From assembly GCF_019218635.1 (NCBI RefSeq), contig NZ_JAHUZB010000004.1, forward strand, positions 310,001 to 374,000: a stretch of 64,000 bases of DNA, read 5' to 3'. Below the pieces are notes generated by a model. That model saw only the letters and a program-made list of their open reading frames with translations, was not told the DNA's origin and made no database searches. The position numbers and the translations under genes are program-made. Origin of the DNA: Enterococcus alishanensis. GTDB lineage: Bacteria > Bacillota > Bacilli > Lactobacillales > Enterococcaceae. Positions within the stretch are counted from its first letter, which is position 1, and every line of letters begins with the position of its first letter. Below, one piece after another: positions 1-10,705 of this stretch.

Positions 1-4
1 TCCA

Positions 5-196
5 CTATTTGTCAGCTTGTTCACGCAATACAGTTTTAATGCGTGCAATCGATTTACGTACTTCTTTAATACGTGCAGTGTTTTCCAATTGACCTGTTGC
101 TAATTGGAATCTTAAATTAAACAATTCTTCTTTTAATTGCTTTTCTTGATTAAGCATTTCGGCAGTGGTTAATTCTCTGATTTCTTTAACCTTCAT
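5..196 (-). CDS. rpmC: 50S ribosomal protein L29
   Basis: Small 63-residue protein of the large ribosomal subunit, near the polypeptide exit tunnel. The sequence starts [10 protein letters not shown] and carries the L29 signature region ([11 protein letters not shown], then [14 protein letters not shown]) of two antiparallel helices. An upstream in-frame ATG at 218-220 would add eight residues that do not fit the family, so the ATG at 194-196 is chosen. This start overlaps the end of rplP by 11 nt, typical of translational coupling in the S10 operon. The operon continues off the left edge of the window, where rpsQ would be expected. Confidence 0.96.
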   Translation of the reverse strand: MKVKEIRELTTAEMLNQEKQLKEELFNLRFQLATGQLENTARIKEVRKSIARIKTVLREQADK

Positions 197-620
197 TCGA
201 TTCACCACCCATTTCCTCACGTTTTACGATCTTAGTTTTAACTGGTAATTTGTGAGAAGCAAGACGTAATGCTTCGCGAGCGACTTCTTCAGGAACACCG
301 GCAACTTCAAACATGATTTTACCGCGTTTTACTGGTGATACCCAGCCTTCAGGAGCCCCTTTACCAGAACCCATACGTACCCCAATTGCTTTGGCAGTAT
401 AAGATTTGTGAGGGAAAATTTTAATCCATACTTTCCCACCACGTTTCATGTAACGAGTCATTGCGATACGGGCAGCTTCGATTTGACGGTTAGTGATCCA
501 ATGAGAATCTACCGCTTGCAAACCGTATTCGCCAAATGCGATTTCTTTACCGCCTTTAGCTTCCCCACGCATTTTTCCGCGGAATTCACGACGGTGTTTT
601 ACACGTTTAGGTACTAACAT
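186..620 (-). CDS. rplP: 50S ribosomal protein L16
   Basis: 144-residue L16, a 23S rRNA-binding protein at the A-site side of the peptidyl transferase centre. It begins [19 protein letters not shown], the family N-terminus, and has the [20 protein letters not shown] and [16 protein letters not shown] blocks. Full length. The gene begins 2 nt after the rpsC stop and its 3' end overlaps rpmC, so it lies inside a tightly packed operon and is surely co-transcribed. Confidence 0.98.
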   Translation of the reverse strand: MLVPKRVKHRREFRGKMRGEAKGGKEIAFGEYGLQAVDSHWITNRQIEAARIAMTRYMKRGGKVWIKIFPHKSYTAKAIGVRMGSGKGAPEGWVSPVKRGKIMFEVAGVPEEVAREALRLASHKLPVKTKIVKREEMGGESNEG

Positions 621-622
621 GA

Positions 623-1279
623 TTATTTCCCTCCTTTCTCAGCGTTTTTTTTAGTTGGAAGAATTTCTCCACGATAAATCCACACTTTAACTCCTAGTTT
701 TCCGTATGTTGTGTTTGCTTCTTCCCAAGCGTAGTCGATGTCGGCACGCAATGTATGCAAAGGAACAGTTCCTTCTGAATAGCCTTCAGAACGCGCAATA
801 TCAGCACCGTTTAAACGACCTGAAACTTGTGTTTTGATTCCTTTAGCGCCTGATCTCATAGTACGAGAAATAGCTTGTTTTTGTGCACGACGGAATGCCA
901 CACGGTTTTCTAATTGACGTGCGATTCCTTCGCCGACTAATTTTGCATCTAAATCTGGTTTTTTGATTTCAATAATATTGATATGAACTCGTTTGCCAGT
1001 TAGTTTGTTTAATTCTTTACGTAAGTTTTCAACTTCAGATCCGCCTTTACCGATAACCATACCAGGTTTCGCTGTGTGGATTGAAACGTTCACGCGATTT
1101 GCTGCACGTTCGATCTCAACTGTCGACACAGAAGCATCAGCAAGTTTTGACGCGATGAATTTACGAATTCTTAAATCTTCGTGTAGAAATTCGGCATACT
1201 CTTTTTCAGCATACCATTTAGCATCCCAATCACGGATGATGCCTACACGCATTCCGATAGGATTAACTTTTTGACCCAC
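623..1279 (-). CDS. rpsC: 30S ribosomal protein S3
   Basis: 218-residue S3 of the small-subunit head at the mRNA entry tunnel. The N-terminal part [19 protein letters not shown] is typical. A KH type 2 domain follows (about residues 38-106) with the [15 protein letters not shown] loop, and the C-terminal S3 domain contains [21 protein letters not shown]. Full length for Firmicutes. It is preceded by a GGAGGT ribosome binding site and lies 13 nt after rplV. Confidence 0.98.
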   Translation of the reverse strand: MGQKVNPIGMRVGIIRDWDAKWYAEKEYAEFLHEDLRIRKFIASKLADASVSTVEIERAANRVNVSIHTAKPGMVIGKGGSEVENLRKELNKLTGKRVHINIIEIKKPDLDAKLVGEGIARQLENRVAFRRAQKQAISRTMRSGAKGIKTQVSGRLNGADIARSEGYSEGTVPLHTLRADIDYAWEEANTTYGKLGVKVWIYRGEILPTKKNAEKGGK

Positions 1280-1292
1280 TGATTATACCTCC

Positions 1293-1640
1293 TTATTTTT
1301 CTGATACTACTACGGTGATATGACTTGTACGTTTGTTAATTGGTGATGCTGAACCTTTTGCTCTTGGACGGAACCGTTTCATTGTTGGTCCTTCATTTAC
1401 AAATGCTTCTGATACCACTAAGTTTTCAACGTCTAAGTCAAAGTTATTTTCTGCGTTAGCAACTGCAGACATTAAAACTTTTTCAATAATTCCTGCCGCT
1501 TTGTTAGGCGTGAATTTTAAAATTGAAATTGCTTCTGCTACGCTTTTTCCTCTGATAAGATCGATAACTAAACGAGATTTACGAGGAGAAGTGCGAACTG
1601 TTTTCGCAATTGCTTTAGCTGATGTAATTTGTTCTGCCAT
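1293..1640 (-). CDS. rplV: 50S ribosomal protein L22
   Basis: 115-residue L22, whose beta hairpin lines the nascent-peptide exit tunnel. Family blocks are present: [17 protein letters not shown] near residues 16-32 and [18 protein letters not shown] near residues 84-101, the tunnel loop that changes in macrolide-resistant mutants. The loop looks intact. The gene sits between rpsS and rpsC in the usual order, with a strong GGGGAGG ribosome binding site. Confidence 0.98.
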   Translation of the reverse strand: MAEQITSAKAIAKTVRTSPRKSRLVIDLIRGKSVAEAISILKFTPNKAAGIIEKVLMSAVANAENNFDLDVENLVVSEAFVNEGPTMKRFRPRAKGSASPINKRTSHITVVVSEK

Positions 1641-1661
1641 GATGATTTCCTCCCCTCAAAA

Positions 1662-1940
1662 TTAACGTCTTGTTTTCTTATCGTCAGCAGCATGTCCGCG
1701 ATAAGTTCTAGATGGTGCAAATTCACCTAATTTATGTCCAACCATATCTTCTTGGATGTAAACTGGTACATGTTTGCGTCCGTCATAAACAGCAATAGTA
1801 AATCCTACAAAATTAGGAAAAATTGTTGAGCGACGAGACCAAGTTTTAATAACTTTTTTCTTTTCAACACCTTGTTGCGCTTCGACCTTTTTCATTAAAT
1901 GGTCATCCGCGAAAGGTCCTTTTTTCAAACTACGACCCAT
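1662..1940 (-). CDS. rpsS: 30S ribosomal protein S19
   Basis: 92-residue S19 in the head of the small subunit. [20 protein letters not shown] opens the protein; [21 protein letters not shown] and [15 protein letters not shown] follow, all classical S19 motifs. Full length. It follows rplB after 42 nt and has a GAGAGGAGGT ribosome binding site. Confidence 0.98.
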   Translation of the reverse strand: MGRSLKKGPFADDHLMKKVEAQQGVEKKKVIKTWSRRSTIFPNFVGFTIAVYDGRKHVPVYIQEDMVGHKLGEFAPSRTYRGHAADDKKTRR

Positions 1941-1982
1941 GGTGTACCTCCTCTCAAAATATACGACACACGGTCAATGTAA

Positions 1983-2816
1983 TTATTTAGTTTTGCGACG
2001 ACGAACGATAAGTTTGTCTGAAGCAGCCTTTTTATTACGTGTTTTGTAACCCAATGCAGGTTGACCCCATGGAGATACTGGTGCTTTACGTCCAACTGGA
2101 GCTTTACCTTCACCACCACCATGTGGGTGATCGTTAGGGTTCATTACGCTACCACGAACTGTTGGGCGTTTGCGCATCCAACGAGAACGGCCAGCTTTAC
2201 CAATGTTAATTAATTCGTGTTGTTCATTACCAACAGAACCGATTGTTGCACGAGCTGTTGCTAAGATCATACGAACTTCGCCTGAGTTCAAACGAACTAA
2301 AACGTATTTACCTTCTTTACCAAGTACTTGTGCACTTGTACCAGCAGAACGGATTAATTGTCCGCCTTTGCCAGGTTTCATTTCGATATTGTGAATAACT
2401 GTACCAACTGGAATGTTTTCTAGTGGTAATGCGTTACCTACTTTAATATCTGAGTTAGGTCCAGAAACGACAGTCATGCCAACTTCTAAGCCTTTAGGAG
2501 CTAAAATGTAAGCTTTTACTCCGTCTGTATAATGAACTAATGCAATATTTGCTGAACGGTTCGGATCATATTCGATCGTTTGAACTTTAGCAACAATATC
2601 ATCTTTATTTCGTTTGAAATCGATGACACGGTATTGACGTTTATGACCGCCACCTTGATGACGTACAGTAATACGACCGTTGTTGTTACGACCGGCATTG
2701 TTTTTCAATGGTTGCAACAATGTTTTTTCCGGTGTTGAAGTAGTGATTTCAGCGAAATCAGAACTTGTCATGTTACGACGGCCATTTGTGGTAGGTTTGT
2801 ACTTTTTAATCGCCAC
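1983..2816 (-). CDS. rplB: 50S ribosomal protein L2
   Basis: 277-residue L2, needed for subunit association and peptidyl transferase activity. The N-terminal RNA-binding fold (residues about 40-120, [21 protein letters not shown]) and the C-terminal part with the universal [18 protein letters not shown] block (around residue 226) are intact. The His in that block is the conserved residue long implicated in peptidyl transfer. Start and length agree with the family. Confidence 0.98.
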   Translation of the reverse strand: MAIKKYKPTTNGRRNMTSSDFAEITTSTPEKTLLQPLKNNAGRNNNGRITVRHQGGGHKRQYRVIDFKRNKDDIVAKVQTIEYDPNRSANIALVHYTDGVKAYILAPKGLEVGMTVVSGPNSDIKVGNALPLENIPVGTVIHNIEMKPGKGGQLIRSAGTSAQVLGKEGKYVLVRLNSGEVRMILATARATIGSVGNEQHELINIGKAGRSRWMRKRPTVRGSVMNPNDHPHGGGEGKAPVGRKAPVSPWGQPALGYKTRNKKAASDKLIVRRRKTK

Positions 2817-2852
2817 GTCTATGTCCCTCCTATAATGAGATTTTTTTCAGGC

Positions 2853-3140
2853 TTATTCAGCGCTGAAAATTTGAATGTCTTTAGAATCTTCTGTTAATGT
2901 CACAACTGCTTTGCGACGTTTTTTCGTGAAGCCTTGATATTGGCCAACACGTTTAGCTTTTGGTTTCGCATTTAGGATGTTCACGTTTTTAACTTTCACA
3001 TCAAAAGCAGCTTCTACTGCTTGTTTCACTAATGTTTTGTTAGCACGTACGTCTACTTCAAAAGTGTATTTTTTATCATCCATCATTAAAGTAGATTTTT
3101 CAGTGATAACTGGGCGTTTGATTACGTCTAATAATTCCAT
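2853..3140 (-). CDS. rplW: 50S ribosomal protein L23
   Basis: 95-residue L23, the docking protein for trigger factor and SRP at the exit tunnel. It has [25 protein letters not shown] at the N-terminus (quoted here only as its first part, [11 protein letters not shown]) and [19 protein letters not shown] in the middle. Its ATG overlaps the stop codon of rplD by one base (TAATG), which indicates translational coupling. Confidence 0.97.
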   Translation of the reverse strand: MELLDVIKRPVITEKSTLMMDDKKYTFEVDVRANKTLVKQAVEAAFDVKVKNVNILNAKPKAKRVGQYQGFTKKRRKAVVTLTEDSKDIQIFSAE

Positions 3141-3763
3141 TATGCAAGCACCTCCTCAATTTGAGTAAGAGCAGTTTGTGTTGCTAAGACTTTACTTGCA
3201 GAAACAACGTCTAAAACACTTACGTTATCTGAAGTTACAACTGCTACGTTTGGAATGTTGCGAGCTGATAATTGAGCGAACTCATTGTCAGGTTCAACAA
3301 CTACCAATACTTTAGCGTCAATTGATAAGTTAGCTAACACTTCTTTAAATTCTTTGGTTTTTGGTGCTTCGAAGCTCAATGCATCGATAGCAACTAAGTT
3401 ATTTTCAGCAACTTTTTCTGATAAGACAGATTTAATTGCTAAGCGACGAACTTTTTTAGGAAGTTTGTAGCTGTATGAACGTGGTGTTGGTCCAAATACA
3501 ACGCCACCTCCACGCCATTGTGGTGAACGGATTGAACCTTGACGAGCACGTCCAGTTCCTTTTTGGCGCCATGGTTTACGGCCACCGCCTGATACTGCGC
3601 TACGATTTTTCACAGCGTGTGTTCCTTGTCTTAATGAAGCGCGTTGCATGATGATTGCATCATAAACAACACTTTCATTTGGTTCAATACCGAAGATTTC
3701 TTCGTTTAAAGTGATGTCTCCATTTTGAGTTCCATCTTGTTTAAATAATGCTACAGTTGGCAT
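3140..3763 (-). CDS. rplD: 50S ribosomal protein L4
   Basis: 207-residue L4 of the large subunit. The extended tunnel loop is visible at about residues 45-95, with [19 protein letters not shown] followed by [13 protein letters not shown]. In many bacteria L4 also represses its own operon through the S10 leader; whether it does so here cannot be read from the protein. The gene is 27 nt downstream of rplC and is coupled to rplW. Confidence 0.98.
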   Translation of the reverse strand: MPTVALFKQDGTQNGDITLNEEIFGIEPNESVVYDAIIMQRASLRQGTHAVKNRSAVSGGGRKPWRQKGTGRARQGSIRSPQWRGGGVVFGPTPRSYSYKLPKKVRRLAIKSVLSEKVAENNLVAIDALSFEAPKTKEFKEVLANLSIDAKVLVVVEPDNEFAQLSARNIPNVAVVTSDNVSVLDVVSASKVLATQTALTQIEEVLA

Positions 3764-3790
3764 TCCTTAGTTCCTCCTTTCCTTTAACAA

Positions 3791-4420
3791 TTATTTTGCT
3801 TTAACAGCAGATTTGATAGTGATTAATGATTTTTTCGCGCCTGGTACATTACCTTTAACTAAGATAACATTACGTTCAGCATCCACACGAACAACTTCAA
3901 GATTTTGAATTGTTACGCGGTTGCCGCCCATACGACCAGCTAATTTTTTATTTTTAAACACGCGGTTTGGTGCAACAGGACCCATAGATCCAGGACGACG
4001 GTGGTAACGAGAACCGTGGGCCATTGGGCCGCGGCTTTGTCCGTGACGTTTGATAACGCCTTGGAATCCTTTACCTTTAGTCGTTCCGGTAACATCAATG
4101 ATGTCTCCAGCTTGGAAAGTATCAACTTTCACTTCTTGTCCTACTTCATAGTCTCCTAGCTCAACATCTTTGAATTCTCTGATGAAGCGCTTAGGAGCCG
4201 TGTTTGCTTTTGCAACATGACCTTTCGCAGGTTTGTTAGACAAAACTTCACGCATATCTTGGTAACCTAATTGCACAGCTTCGTAACCGTCTGTTTCCAT
4301 AGTTTTTACTTGTAAAACTACGTTTGGTGTTGCTTCAACAACAGTTACCGGAATTAGTTCGCCAGATTCTGTAAAGATTTGTGTCATTCCCACTTTTTTC
4401 CCTAAGATTCCTTTGGTCAT
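3791..4420 (-). CDS. rplC: 50S ribosomal protein L3
   Basis: 209-residue L3, an early-assembly large-subunit protein close to the peptidyl transferase centre. Motifs: [16 protein letters not shown] at the start and [16 protein letters not shown], then [13 protein letters not shown] around residues 130-160, the W-finger-type extension that reaches the catalytic centre. Full length; 21 nt separate it from rpsJ. Confidence 0.98.
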   Translation of the reverse strand: MTKGILGKKVGMTQIFTESGELIPVTVVEATPNVVLQVKTMETDGYEAVQLGYQDMREVLSNKPAKGHVAKANTAPKRFIREFKDVELGDYEVGQEVKVDTFQAGDIIDVTGTTKGKGFQGVIKRHGQSRGPMAHGSRYHRRPGSMGPVAPNRVFKNKKLAGRMGGNRVTIQNLEVVRVDAERNVILVKGNVPGAKKSLITIKSAVKAK

Positions 4421-4441
4421 GATTACACCTCCGATTTCTTA

Positions 4442-4750
4442 TTATAGTTTGATTTCAATGTTTACACCTGATGGTAAGTCTAGCTTCATTAAAGCATCAA
4501 CTGTTTTTGGTGTAGGGTTCACAATGTCGATTAGACGTTTGTGAGTACGCATTTCGAATTGTTCGCGTGAATCTTTGTATTTATGAGTCGCACGAATAAC
4601 TGTGTAAAGACTGCGTTCAGTTGGTAATGGAATTGGACCAGACACGCTAGCACCAGTTCTTTTTGCAGTTTCTACGATTTTATCCGCTGATTGGTCTAAA
4701 ATACCATGTTCATACGCTTTTAAACGGATACGAATTTTTTGTTTTGCCAT
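4442..4750 (-). CDS. rpsJ: 30S ribosomal protein S10
   Basis: 102-residue S10, first gene of the operon; in other bacteria it doubles as the transcription factor NusE. The protein begins [20 protein letters not shown] and has [18 protein letters not shown] and [10 protein letters not shown]. The reading frame is open for 49 more codons upstream, but the ATG at 4748-4750 follows a strong GGAGGG ribosome binding site (4757-4762 region) and gives the family length. The extra upstream frame is leader RNA. Confidence 0.98.
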   Translation of the reverse strand: MAKQKIRIRLKAYEHGILDQSADKIVETAKRTGASVSGPIPLPTERSLYTVIRATHKYKDSREQFEMRTHKRLIDIVNPTPKTVDALMKLDLPSGVNIEIKL

Positions 4751-4948
4751 CTTGTTTCCCTCCTCGCCTATTTTAAAAGTAGACATAGCTCCACGAAAAT
4801 CTCCGTCATGCCCTTCCGTGGCAAAGCGTCCGGGCGTGTCGCAACCTCTCGTTTCAAAGCCGGTAGATTCCAAACGGAACCCCCAGTGCTGTTTCACTTT
4901 CGTAAACAGCGCCTTTATGAGTATATTATAATTCGACTGCTATTGCAA
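4751..4948 (-). promoter_or_regulatory. S10 operon promoter and long leader
   Basis: Minus-strand promoter: -35 TTGCAA at 4943-4948, 17-bp spacer, -10 TATACT at 4920-4925. Transcription would start near 4912, leaving a leader of about 160 nt. Near its 5' end the leader has a hairpin GCTGTTT / AAACAGC (4888-4912 region), followed by GC-rich complementary blocks. Such leaders carry autogenous control by an r-protein in several bacteria; that role is inferred here, not shown. The rest of the 390-nt gap to 5140 holds the terminator of the next gene. Confidence 0.75.
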
Positions 4949-5014
4949 GGTTTTTCTTTGTTAAATCGTGTTTTCATTGCTTTTTTCTGAAATTTGGAAC
5001 TCAATCAACTTTTT

Positions 5015-5050
5015 TTCAAAAAAAGAAGTTGCCCTTACCAGACAACTTCT
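5015..5050 (-). terminator. intrinsic terminator of the YdcZ-type gene
   Basis: Read on the minus strand: AGAAGTTG, 11-nt loop, CAACTTCT, then a run of seven U. It lies 90 nt beyond the stop codon of the gene at 5141-6073 and shields the S10 promoter from read-through. Confidence 0.85.
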
Positions 5051-5140
5051 AGATAATTTTCTTACACAATTATAAAGAGAACTATTTTTTCTTCTATTAT
5101 ATAGACATTTTGATTATCTTTTTATTCCTTCAATCTCAGT

Positions 5141-6073
5141 TTATAAAAAGTGAACGATCAAGACCCCCGTTAGCATAATTACTAATCCCATTACTTTAGA
5201 GGAATTGATGGGTATTTTAATTGAACGAAATAAACCAAAATTTTCAACCAATGCACTAAATAATAACTGACCAAATAAAGCCATCACTACCACTTGTCCA
5301 GTACCAATTTTAGGAACGAGCCATGCCATCCCGAAAACATAAATGCTACCTAAGAATCCACCAATCCAAATCCACCAACTATCTTTACTATTTTTAATGG
5401 TAGATTGAATTTTATTAAAGTCAGCTTTTGTTATAATTGAGACGATAATTAATACTATCGCTCCAATCGTAAATGAAATTGCTGCAGCCTGAATCGGGGA
5501 ACCAAGAACAGTGCCCAATTGCCCATTAATCGCAGCTTGCAAAGCTGTTAGCATACCGCCAGCAACCCCAATGATTTGCCAAGGCAACAATTGTTGTTCT
5601 CTTGGCTTTTTAACTAATTTATTTCTCTTCATCATACCAATAGTTACAAAGACACCGATAACTACCAGCATCAATCCCAATCCACGTTTTACAGTTAAAA
5701 TCGATTGCGGTGCATTGAAAAGACCAAACTGATCGATGACTACGCCCATAATTATTTGTCCGAAAATTGGTAATACCGCTGCTTGAATACCACCCAATTT
5801 TGAAAATAATAAAAGATTAATCGTTAAGCCGATCGTCCCTAATAATCCACCAATCCAAATCCAAGCTGGATTATCTCGAAAAACACTTGCCGTTACTAAT
5901 AAATCACTTCCGCTAATGAGTGTGATCAGACATAAAAAAATCGTGCCAATTGTAAATGAAATTGCCGATGCTAAATAGGGAGATTCAACAAAAGTTCTCA
6001 ATTTCGCATTTACAGCTGTTTGCATGCCTAGTCCAGCACCCATTAGTATTGGAAATAAAACTAATATGTTCAT
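5141..6073 (-). CDS. DMT-family transporter, YdcZ (DUF606) type
   Basis: 310-residue, very hydrophobic membrane protein made of two similar halves of about 140 residues. Each half opens with a helix and a GMQTAVNAKL / ALQAAINGQLG-like segment, followed by SAISFTIGT or AAISFTIGA: the internal duplication typical of double-length DUF606 members of the drug/metabolite transporter superfamily. About ten membrane helices. The substrate is unknown. It is a single gene with its own terminator, and a cre-like site lies in its promoter (6129-6142), so catabolite control is possible. Confidence 0.85.
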   Translation of the reverse strand: MNILVLFPILMGAGLGMQTAVNAKLRTFVESPYLASAISFTIGTIFLCLITLISGSDLLVTASVFRDNPAWIWIGGLLGTIGLTINLLLFSKLGGIQAAVLPIFGQIIMGVVIDQFGLFNAPQSILTVKRGLGLMLVVIGVFVTIGMMKRNKLVKKPREQQLLPWQIIGVAGGMLTALQAAINGQLGTVLGSPIQAAAISFTIGAIVLIIVSIITKADFNKIQSTIKNSKDSWWIWIGGFLGSIYVFGMAWLVPKIGTGQVVVMALFGQLLFSALVENFGLFRSIKIPINSSKVMGLVIMLTGVLIVHFL

Positions 6074-6110
6074 AAAAACACCTCATCGTCCTTCATATAA
6101 TTTAATTAGA

Positions 6111-6150
6111 CAATGGATTAACGAAAAATACAAGCGTTTTCATAAAAATT
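6111..6150 (-). promoter_or_regulatory. promoter of the YdcZ gene with cre-like site
   Basis: Minus-strand TTGTAT - 17 bp - TCTAAT upstream of the start at 6073. Overlapping the -35 is TGAAAACGCTTGTA (6129-6142), which fits the CcpA consensus TGWAARCGYTWNCW at 13 of 14 positions. The site was found by eye; binding is inference. Confidence 0.45.
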
Positions 6151-6179
6151 ATTTAGCTTGCCTTATTTTTTTTCAAGCG

Positions 6180-6211
6180 AAAAAAAAGATCGCTGAAAAA
6201 ATCAGCGATCT
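6180..6211 (-). terminator. intrinsic terminator of tuf
   Basis: Perfect 10-bp stem AGATCGCTGA / TCAGCGATCT with a 5-nt loop, followed on the minus strand by a run of U. It lies 36 nt past the tuf stop and ends the str-type operon. Confidence 0.92.
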
Positions 6212-6246
6212 TGCGTCCGAGTATAATGTTGCTTTGTTTTACAGAA

Positions 6247-7434
6247 TTAAGCTTCGATCTTAGTTACAACACCAGCGCCAACTGTACGTCCGCCTTCACG
6301 GATTGAGAATTTAGTCCCATTTTCTACAGCGATTGGGTGGATTAATTCAACTTCCATTGTTACGTTATCGCCAGGCATTACCATTTCAGTTCCTTCTGGT
6401 AATTCAACTACTCCAGTTACGTCAGTCGTACGGAAGTAAAATTGTGGGCGGTAGTTAGTAAAGAATGGTGTATGACGTCCACCTTCTTCTTTGCTCAATA
6501 CATAAACTTCAGCAGAGAATTTTGTATGAGGTGTGATTGTACCTGTTTTAGCTAATACTTGACCACGTTGGATGTCTTCACGGGCAACACCACGTAATAA
6601 CGCACCAATGTTATCGCCAGCTTCAGCGTAATCTAATAATTTACGGAACATTTCAACACCTGTTACAGTTGTTTTCGCAGTTTCTTCAGCGATACCTACG
6701 ATTTCGATTTCGTCACCAACACGAACTTGTCCACGTTCAACACGTCCAGTAGCAACAGTACCACGACCAGTGATTGAGAATACATCTTCGACTGGCATCA
6801 TGAATGGTTTGTCAGTATCACGAACTGGTGTTGGGATATATTCGTCAACAGCAGCCATTAATTCTAAGATTTTTTCTTCGTAAGAAGCTTCGCCTTCAAG
6901 AGCTTTCAAAGCTGAGCCAGCGATAACAGGAGTGTCATCACCTGGGAAGTCGTATTCTGTTAATAAGTCACGAACTTCCATTTCAACTAATTCTAATAAT
7001 TCTTCGTCATCAACCATATCAACTTTGTTTAAGAAAACAACGATGTAAGGTACGCCAACTTGGCCAGATAACAAGATATGTTCACGAGTTTGAGGCATAG
7101 GGCCATCAGCAGCAGATACTACTAAGATCGCGCCATCCATTTGAGCAGCACCAGTGATCATGTTTTTAACGTAGTCCGCGTGTCCTGGGCAGTCAACGTG
7201 TGCATAGTGACGTGCGTCAGTTTCGTACTCAACGTGAGCTGTGTTGATAGTAATTCCACGTTCGCGTTCTTCTGGAGCACCATCGATTTGAGAGTAATCC
7301 ATTGCTTCTGCGCCGCCTTTTTTAGCAAGTACAGTTGTGATTGCAGCAGTTAAAGTAGTTTTACCATGGTCAACGTGTCCGATAGTACCAATGTTTACAT
7401 GGGGTTTTGAACGGTCAAATTTTTCTTTAGCCAT
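6247..7434 (-). CDS. tuf: elongation factor Tu
   Basis: 395-residue EF-Tu, the GTPase that brings aminoacyl-tRNA to the ribosome. G1 GHVDHGKTT (residues 19-27), effector region [12 protein letters not shown]3 [12 protein letters not shown] and G4 NKVD are all intact; beta-barrel domains 2 and 3 follow ([13 protein letters not shown], then the C-terminal [10 protein letters not shown]). Full length. It follows fusA after 165 nt that contain a possible extra promoter and a hairpin, so it is probably transcribed both from the rpsL promoter and locally. Confidence 0.99.
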   Translation of the reverse strand: MAKEKFDRSKPHVNIGTIGHVDHGKTTLTAAITTVLAKKGGAEAMDYSQIDGAPEERERGITINTAHVEYETDARHYAHVDCPGHADYVKNMITGAAQMDGAILVVSAADGPMPQTREHILLSGQVGVPYIVVFLNKVDMVDDEELLELVEMEVRDLLTEYDFPGDDTPVIAGSALKALEGEASYEEKILELMAAVDEYIPTPVRDTDKPFMMPVEDVFSITGRGTVATGRVERGQVRVGDEIEIVGIAEETAKTTVTGVEMFRKLLDYAEAGDNIGALLRGVAREDIQRGQVLAKTGTITPHTKFSAEVYVLSKEEGGRHTPFFTNYRPQFYFRTTDVTGVVELPEGTEMVMPGDNVTMEVELIHPIAVENGTKFSIREGGRTVGAGVVTKIEA

Positions 7435-7599
7435 TTAAAAATGTTCCTCCTAGATGAATGTATAATATTTTTTATCTGATAAGTCCACGCTGACTAGCAG
7501 CGTGAGCCCGTATCATCATTTATAGATTTTATCTGAAACTTGCAAAAAAGCAATGCTTTCTTGACAAAATTCAACTGTTTTCCTAGAAATTTCTAAGAA
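7435..7599 (-). promoter_or_regulatory. fusA-tuf intergenic leader with hairpin
   Basis: Contains a possible promoter for tuf (TTGCTT - 16 bp - TAAAAT, minus strand, near 7516-7545) and a clean 7-bp hairpin CACGCTG / CAGCGTG with a 5-nt loop at 7486-7504, 40 nt upstream of the ribosome binding site. No U-run follows it, so it is a leader hairpin rather than a terminator. The promoter assignment is weak. Confidence 0.4.
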
Positions 7600-9687
7600 T
7601 TATTCAGCTTTTCCGCCGTTTTTCTTAATAATTTCTTCTTGAACAGCTTTTGGTACAGCTTCATAATGGTCAAATGTCATAGTGAAGACACCACGACCTT
7701 GAGTAGCTGAACGTAAAGTAGTTGCATAGCCGAACATTTCAGCTAATGGAACCATTGCACGGACGACTTGTAAGCCACCAGTACGAGCTTCCATACCTTC
7801 AACCCGACCACGACGAGCAGTTACGTGTCCCATTACATCACCTAAGTAATCTTCTGGAATAACTACTTCAACAGCCATGATTGGTTCTAAGATTGCTGGG
7901 TTTGCTTTTTTAGCTGCAGCCCGTAGTGCCATAGAAGCAGCTACACGGAAGGCAGTTTCATTTGAATCGACATCATGGTATGAACCATCATAAAGTTTTG
8001 CTTTTACGTCTACGATTGGGTAACCAGCTAAGACACCATTTTCCATAGCATCTTTCAAACCAGCTTCAACGGCAGGAATGTATTCACGAGGAACCACACC
8101 ACCGACGATTGCGTTTTCGAATGCGAATCCGCCACCTTCTTCGTTTGGTTCAAATTCAATCCATACGTGACCGTATTGACCTTTACCACCAGACTGACGG
8201 ACAAATTTCCCTTCAGCTTGCGTACCTTGACGGAATGTTTCACGGTAAGATACTTGTGGTGCACCAACGTTAGCTTCTACTTTAAATTCGCGACGCATAC
8301 GGTCAACGATGATATCTAAGTGAAGTTCACCCATACCAGCGATGATCGTTTCGCCAGTTTCTACGTTTGTTTCAGCGCGGAAAGTAGGATCTTCTTCAGA
8401 TAATTTTTGTAAAGCGACACCCATTTTATCTTGGTCAGCTTTTGATTTAGGTTCAATCGCAACTTCGATAACTGGTTCAGGGAATTCCATTGATTCAAGA
8501 ATAACTTGTTGTTTTTCATCACACAAAGTATCCCCAGTAGTAGTGTCTTTCAAACCAACTGCAGCAGCGATATCTCCAGCGTAAACTTCAGAGATTTCAG
8601 AACGTGAGTTAGCATGCATCTGTAAGATACGACCAACACGTTCACGTTTGCCTTTAGTAGCGTTTTGTACGTATGAACCTGATTGTAAAACACCAGAGTA
8701 AACACGGAAGAATGTTAGACGACCTACGAATGGGTCAGTCATAACTTTAAATGCTAAAGCTGAGAAAGGTGCGCTGTCGTCGGCTGGACGTTCAACTTCT
8801 TCTTCAGTTTTAGGATCGATTCCTTTGATAGATTCGATATCTAATGGTGAAGGTAAGTAAGCAAGTACTGCATCTAGCAATAATTGTACCCCTTTATTTT
8901 TGAAAGCAGAACCACACAATACAGGGTAGAATTCAACGTTAACTGTCGCTTGACGGATACCGTTTACCAATTCTTCCTCAGTGATTTCTTCGCCTTCTAA
9001 ATATTTCATCATTAGTTCTTCATCAGTTTCAGCTACAGCTTCCACTAATTTTTCGCGCCATTCAGTTGCTAAATCTACATAATCAGCAGGAATGTCAGTT
9101 TCTTCAATTTCAGTACCTAAATCGTTTGTGTACATTTCAGCTTTCATTTTGACTAGGTCAATGATACCTTCGAAATCATCTTCTGCACCGATTGGTAATT
9201 GAATTGGATGAGCATTTGCTTGTAAACGGTCATGCAAAGTTTCTACAGAGTATAAGAAATCTGCACCGATTTTATCCATTTTGTTAGCAAATACGATCCG
9301 TGGAACACCGTAAGTAGTCGCTTGACGCCATACAGTTTCTGTTTGTGGTTCTACACCTGATTGTGCATCAAGGACAGTAACCGCACCATCTAATACCCGT
9401 AATGAACGTTCAACTTCAACAGTGAAGTCCACGTGTCCAGGAGTGTCGATGATGTTGATACGATAACCCTTCCATTGTGCAGTTGTTGCTGCAGAAGTAA
9501 TCGTAATACCACGTTCTTGTTCTTGTTCCATCCAGTCCATTTGTGATGCACCTTCATGCGTTTCACCAATTTTATGGATTTTACCAGTGTAGTATAAGAT
9601 ACGTTCTGTTGCAGTTGTTTTACCTGCATCAATATGGGCCATGATACCGATGTTACGAGTGTTTTCTAGCGAAAATTCTCTTGGCAT
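7600..9687 (-). CDS. fusA: elongation factor G
   Basis: 695-residue EF-G, the translocation GTPase. The N-terminal G domain carries AHIDAGKTT (residues 17-25), [19 protein letters not shown] and NKMD. Domain II follows; domains III-V contain [18 protein letters not shown] and the C-terminal [16 protein letters not shown]. Length is normal. Ribosome binding site GAGGGGAGA; transcribed after rpsG with no terminator between. Confidence 0.99.
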   Translation of the reverse strand: MPREFSLENTRNIGIMAHIDAGKTTATERILYYTGKIHKIGETHEGASQMDWMEQEQERGITITSAATTAQWKGYRINIIDTPGHVDFTVEVERSLRVLDGAVTVLDAQSGVEPQTETVWRQATTYGVPRIVFANKMDKIGADFLYSVETLHDRLQANAHPIQLPIGAEDDFEGIIDLVKMKAEMYTNDLGTEIEETDIPADYVDLATEWREKLVEAVAETDEELMMKYLEGEEITEEELVNGIRQATVNVEFYPVLCGSAFKNKGVQLLLDAVLAYLPSPLDIESIKGIDPKTEEEVERPADDSAPFSALAFKVMTDPFVGRLTFFRVYSGVLQSGSYVQNATKGKRERVGRILQMHANSRSEISEVYAGDIAAAVGLKDTTTGDTLCDEKQQVILESMEFPEPVIEVAIEPKSKADQDKMGVALQKLSEEDPTFRAETNVETGETIIAGMGELHLDIIVDRMRREFKVEANVGAPQVSYRETFRQGTQAEGKFVRQSGGKGQYGHVWIEFEPNEEGGGFAFENAIVGGVVPREYIPAVEAGLKDAMENGVLAGYPIVDVKAKLYDGSYHDVDSNETAFRVAASMALRAAAKKANPAILEPIMAVEVVIPEDYLGDVMGHVTARRGRVEGMEARTGGLQVVRAMVPLAEMFGYATTLRSATQGRGVFTMTFDHYEAVPKAVQEEIIKKNGGKAE

Positions 9688-9765
9688 TTCTTTTGTTTCT
9701 CCCCTCTTAATTGAAATAAAAATTGCGTCTTGTCTTTTGATTGACGTTGTCTACAAAAGAGGATC

Positions 9766-10236
9766 TTACCAACGATAGTGAGCGAACGCACGGTTGGCTT
9801 CAGCCATTTTATGAGTGTCTTCACGTTTTTTAACAGAAGCACCAGTATTGTTAGCTGCATCCATGATTTCTTTAGCCATACGTTCTTCCATAGTATGTTC
9901 GCCACGTAGACGAGCATAGTTAACTACCCAACGAAGACCTAATGTTGTACGACGTTCTGGACGTACTTCAACAGGGACTTGGTAGTTTGAACCTCCGACA
10001 CGACGAGCTTTTACTTCTAAGACAGGCATGATGTTTTCCATTGCTTGTTCGAAAACTTCCAATGGATCATTTCCTGTAGATTCTTTAATTGTATTAAATG
10101 CGCTATATACGATATTCGCAGCAGTACCACGTTTGCCGTCAACCATTACTCGGTTGATCAGACGAGTTACTAACTTAGAATTGTACATAGGATCTGGCAA
10201 AACATCGCGTTTTGCAATTGCACCTTTACGAGTCAT
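9766..10236 (-). CDS. rpsG: 30S ribosomal protein S7
   Basis: 156-residue S7, the assembly nucleus of the 30S head. It starts [20 protein letters not shown] and has [10 protein letters not shown]-like and [21 protein letters not shown] blocks and the terminal [11 protein letters not shown]-type end. Preceded by AGGAGGAGAG. It lies between rpsL and fusA in the universal order. Confidence 0.98.
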   Translation of the reverse strand: MTRKGAIAKRDVLPDPMYNSKLVTRLINRVMVDGKRGTAANIVYSAFNTIKESTGNDPLEVFEQAMENIMPVLEVKARRVGGSNYQVPVEVRPERRTTLGLRWVVNYARLRGEHTMEERMAKEIMDAANNTGASVKKREDTHKMAEANRAFAHYRW

Positions 10237-10291
10237 GAATAACTCTCCTCCTTCTTACGAGAAATATGTTCAATTTTTTTAGTTCGAATAA

Positions 10292-10705
10292 TTACGCTTT
10301 AGGGCGTTTAGTACCGTATTTAGAACGGCTTTGTTTACGATCGTTAACACCGGCAGTATCAAGTGCACCACGAACGATATGGTAACGTACCCCTGGTAAG
10401 TCTTTTACACGTCCACCACGTAGTAATACCACGCTATGTTCTTGTAAGTTGTGACCAATACCTGGAATATAAGCTGTAACTTCGATTAAGTTTGATAAAC
10501 GAACACGAGCATATTTACGTAACGCTGAGTTAGGTTTTTTAGGTGTCATAGTGCCGACACGAGTTGCTACCCCACGCTTTTGAGGTGAATTGACATTCGT
10601 TTGAACTTTTTTAAAGCTGTTATATCCTTTATTCAATGCTGGTGAATTAGATTTTTCCACCTTTGATTTACGAGGTTTACGTACTAGTTGATTAATTGTA
10701 GGCAT
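10292..10705 (-). CDS. rpsL: 30S ribosomal protein S12
   Basis: 137-residue S12 of the decoding centre, starting [19 protein letters not shown]. The streptomycin-related loops [17 protein letters not shown] and [14 protein letters not shown] are wild-type in appearance, with Lys at both classical resistance positions. The reading frame is open 15 codons further upstream, but the ATG at 10703-10705, after GGAAGGAGGAA, is the family start. First gene of rpsL-rpsG-fusA-tuf. Confidence 0.98.
   Translation of the reverse strand: MPTINQLVRKPRKSKVEKSNSPALNKGYNSFKKVQTNVNSPQKRGVATRVGTMTPKKPNSALRKYARVRLSNLIEVTAYIPGIGHNLQEHSVVLLRGGRVKDLPGVRYHIVRGALDTAGVNDRKQSRSKYGTKRPKA

Noticed and set aside
408-3470. 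long open frames on the plus strand opposite the ribosomal protein genes
   Set aside because: They have no ribosome binding sites, no recognisable domains and lie fully antisense to highly conserved genes.
8055-9632. alternative frames within fusA
   Set aside because: Compositional shadows of the EF-G reading frame; no start signals or family resemblance.
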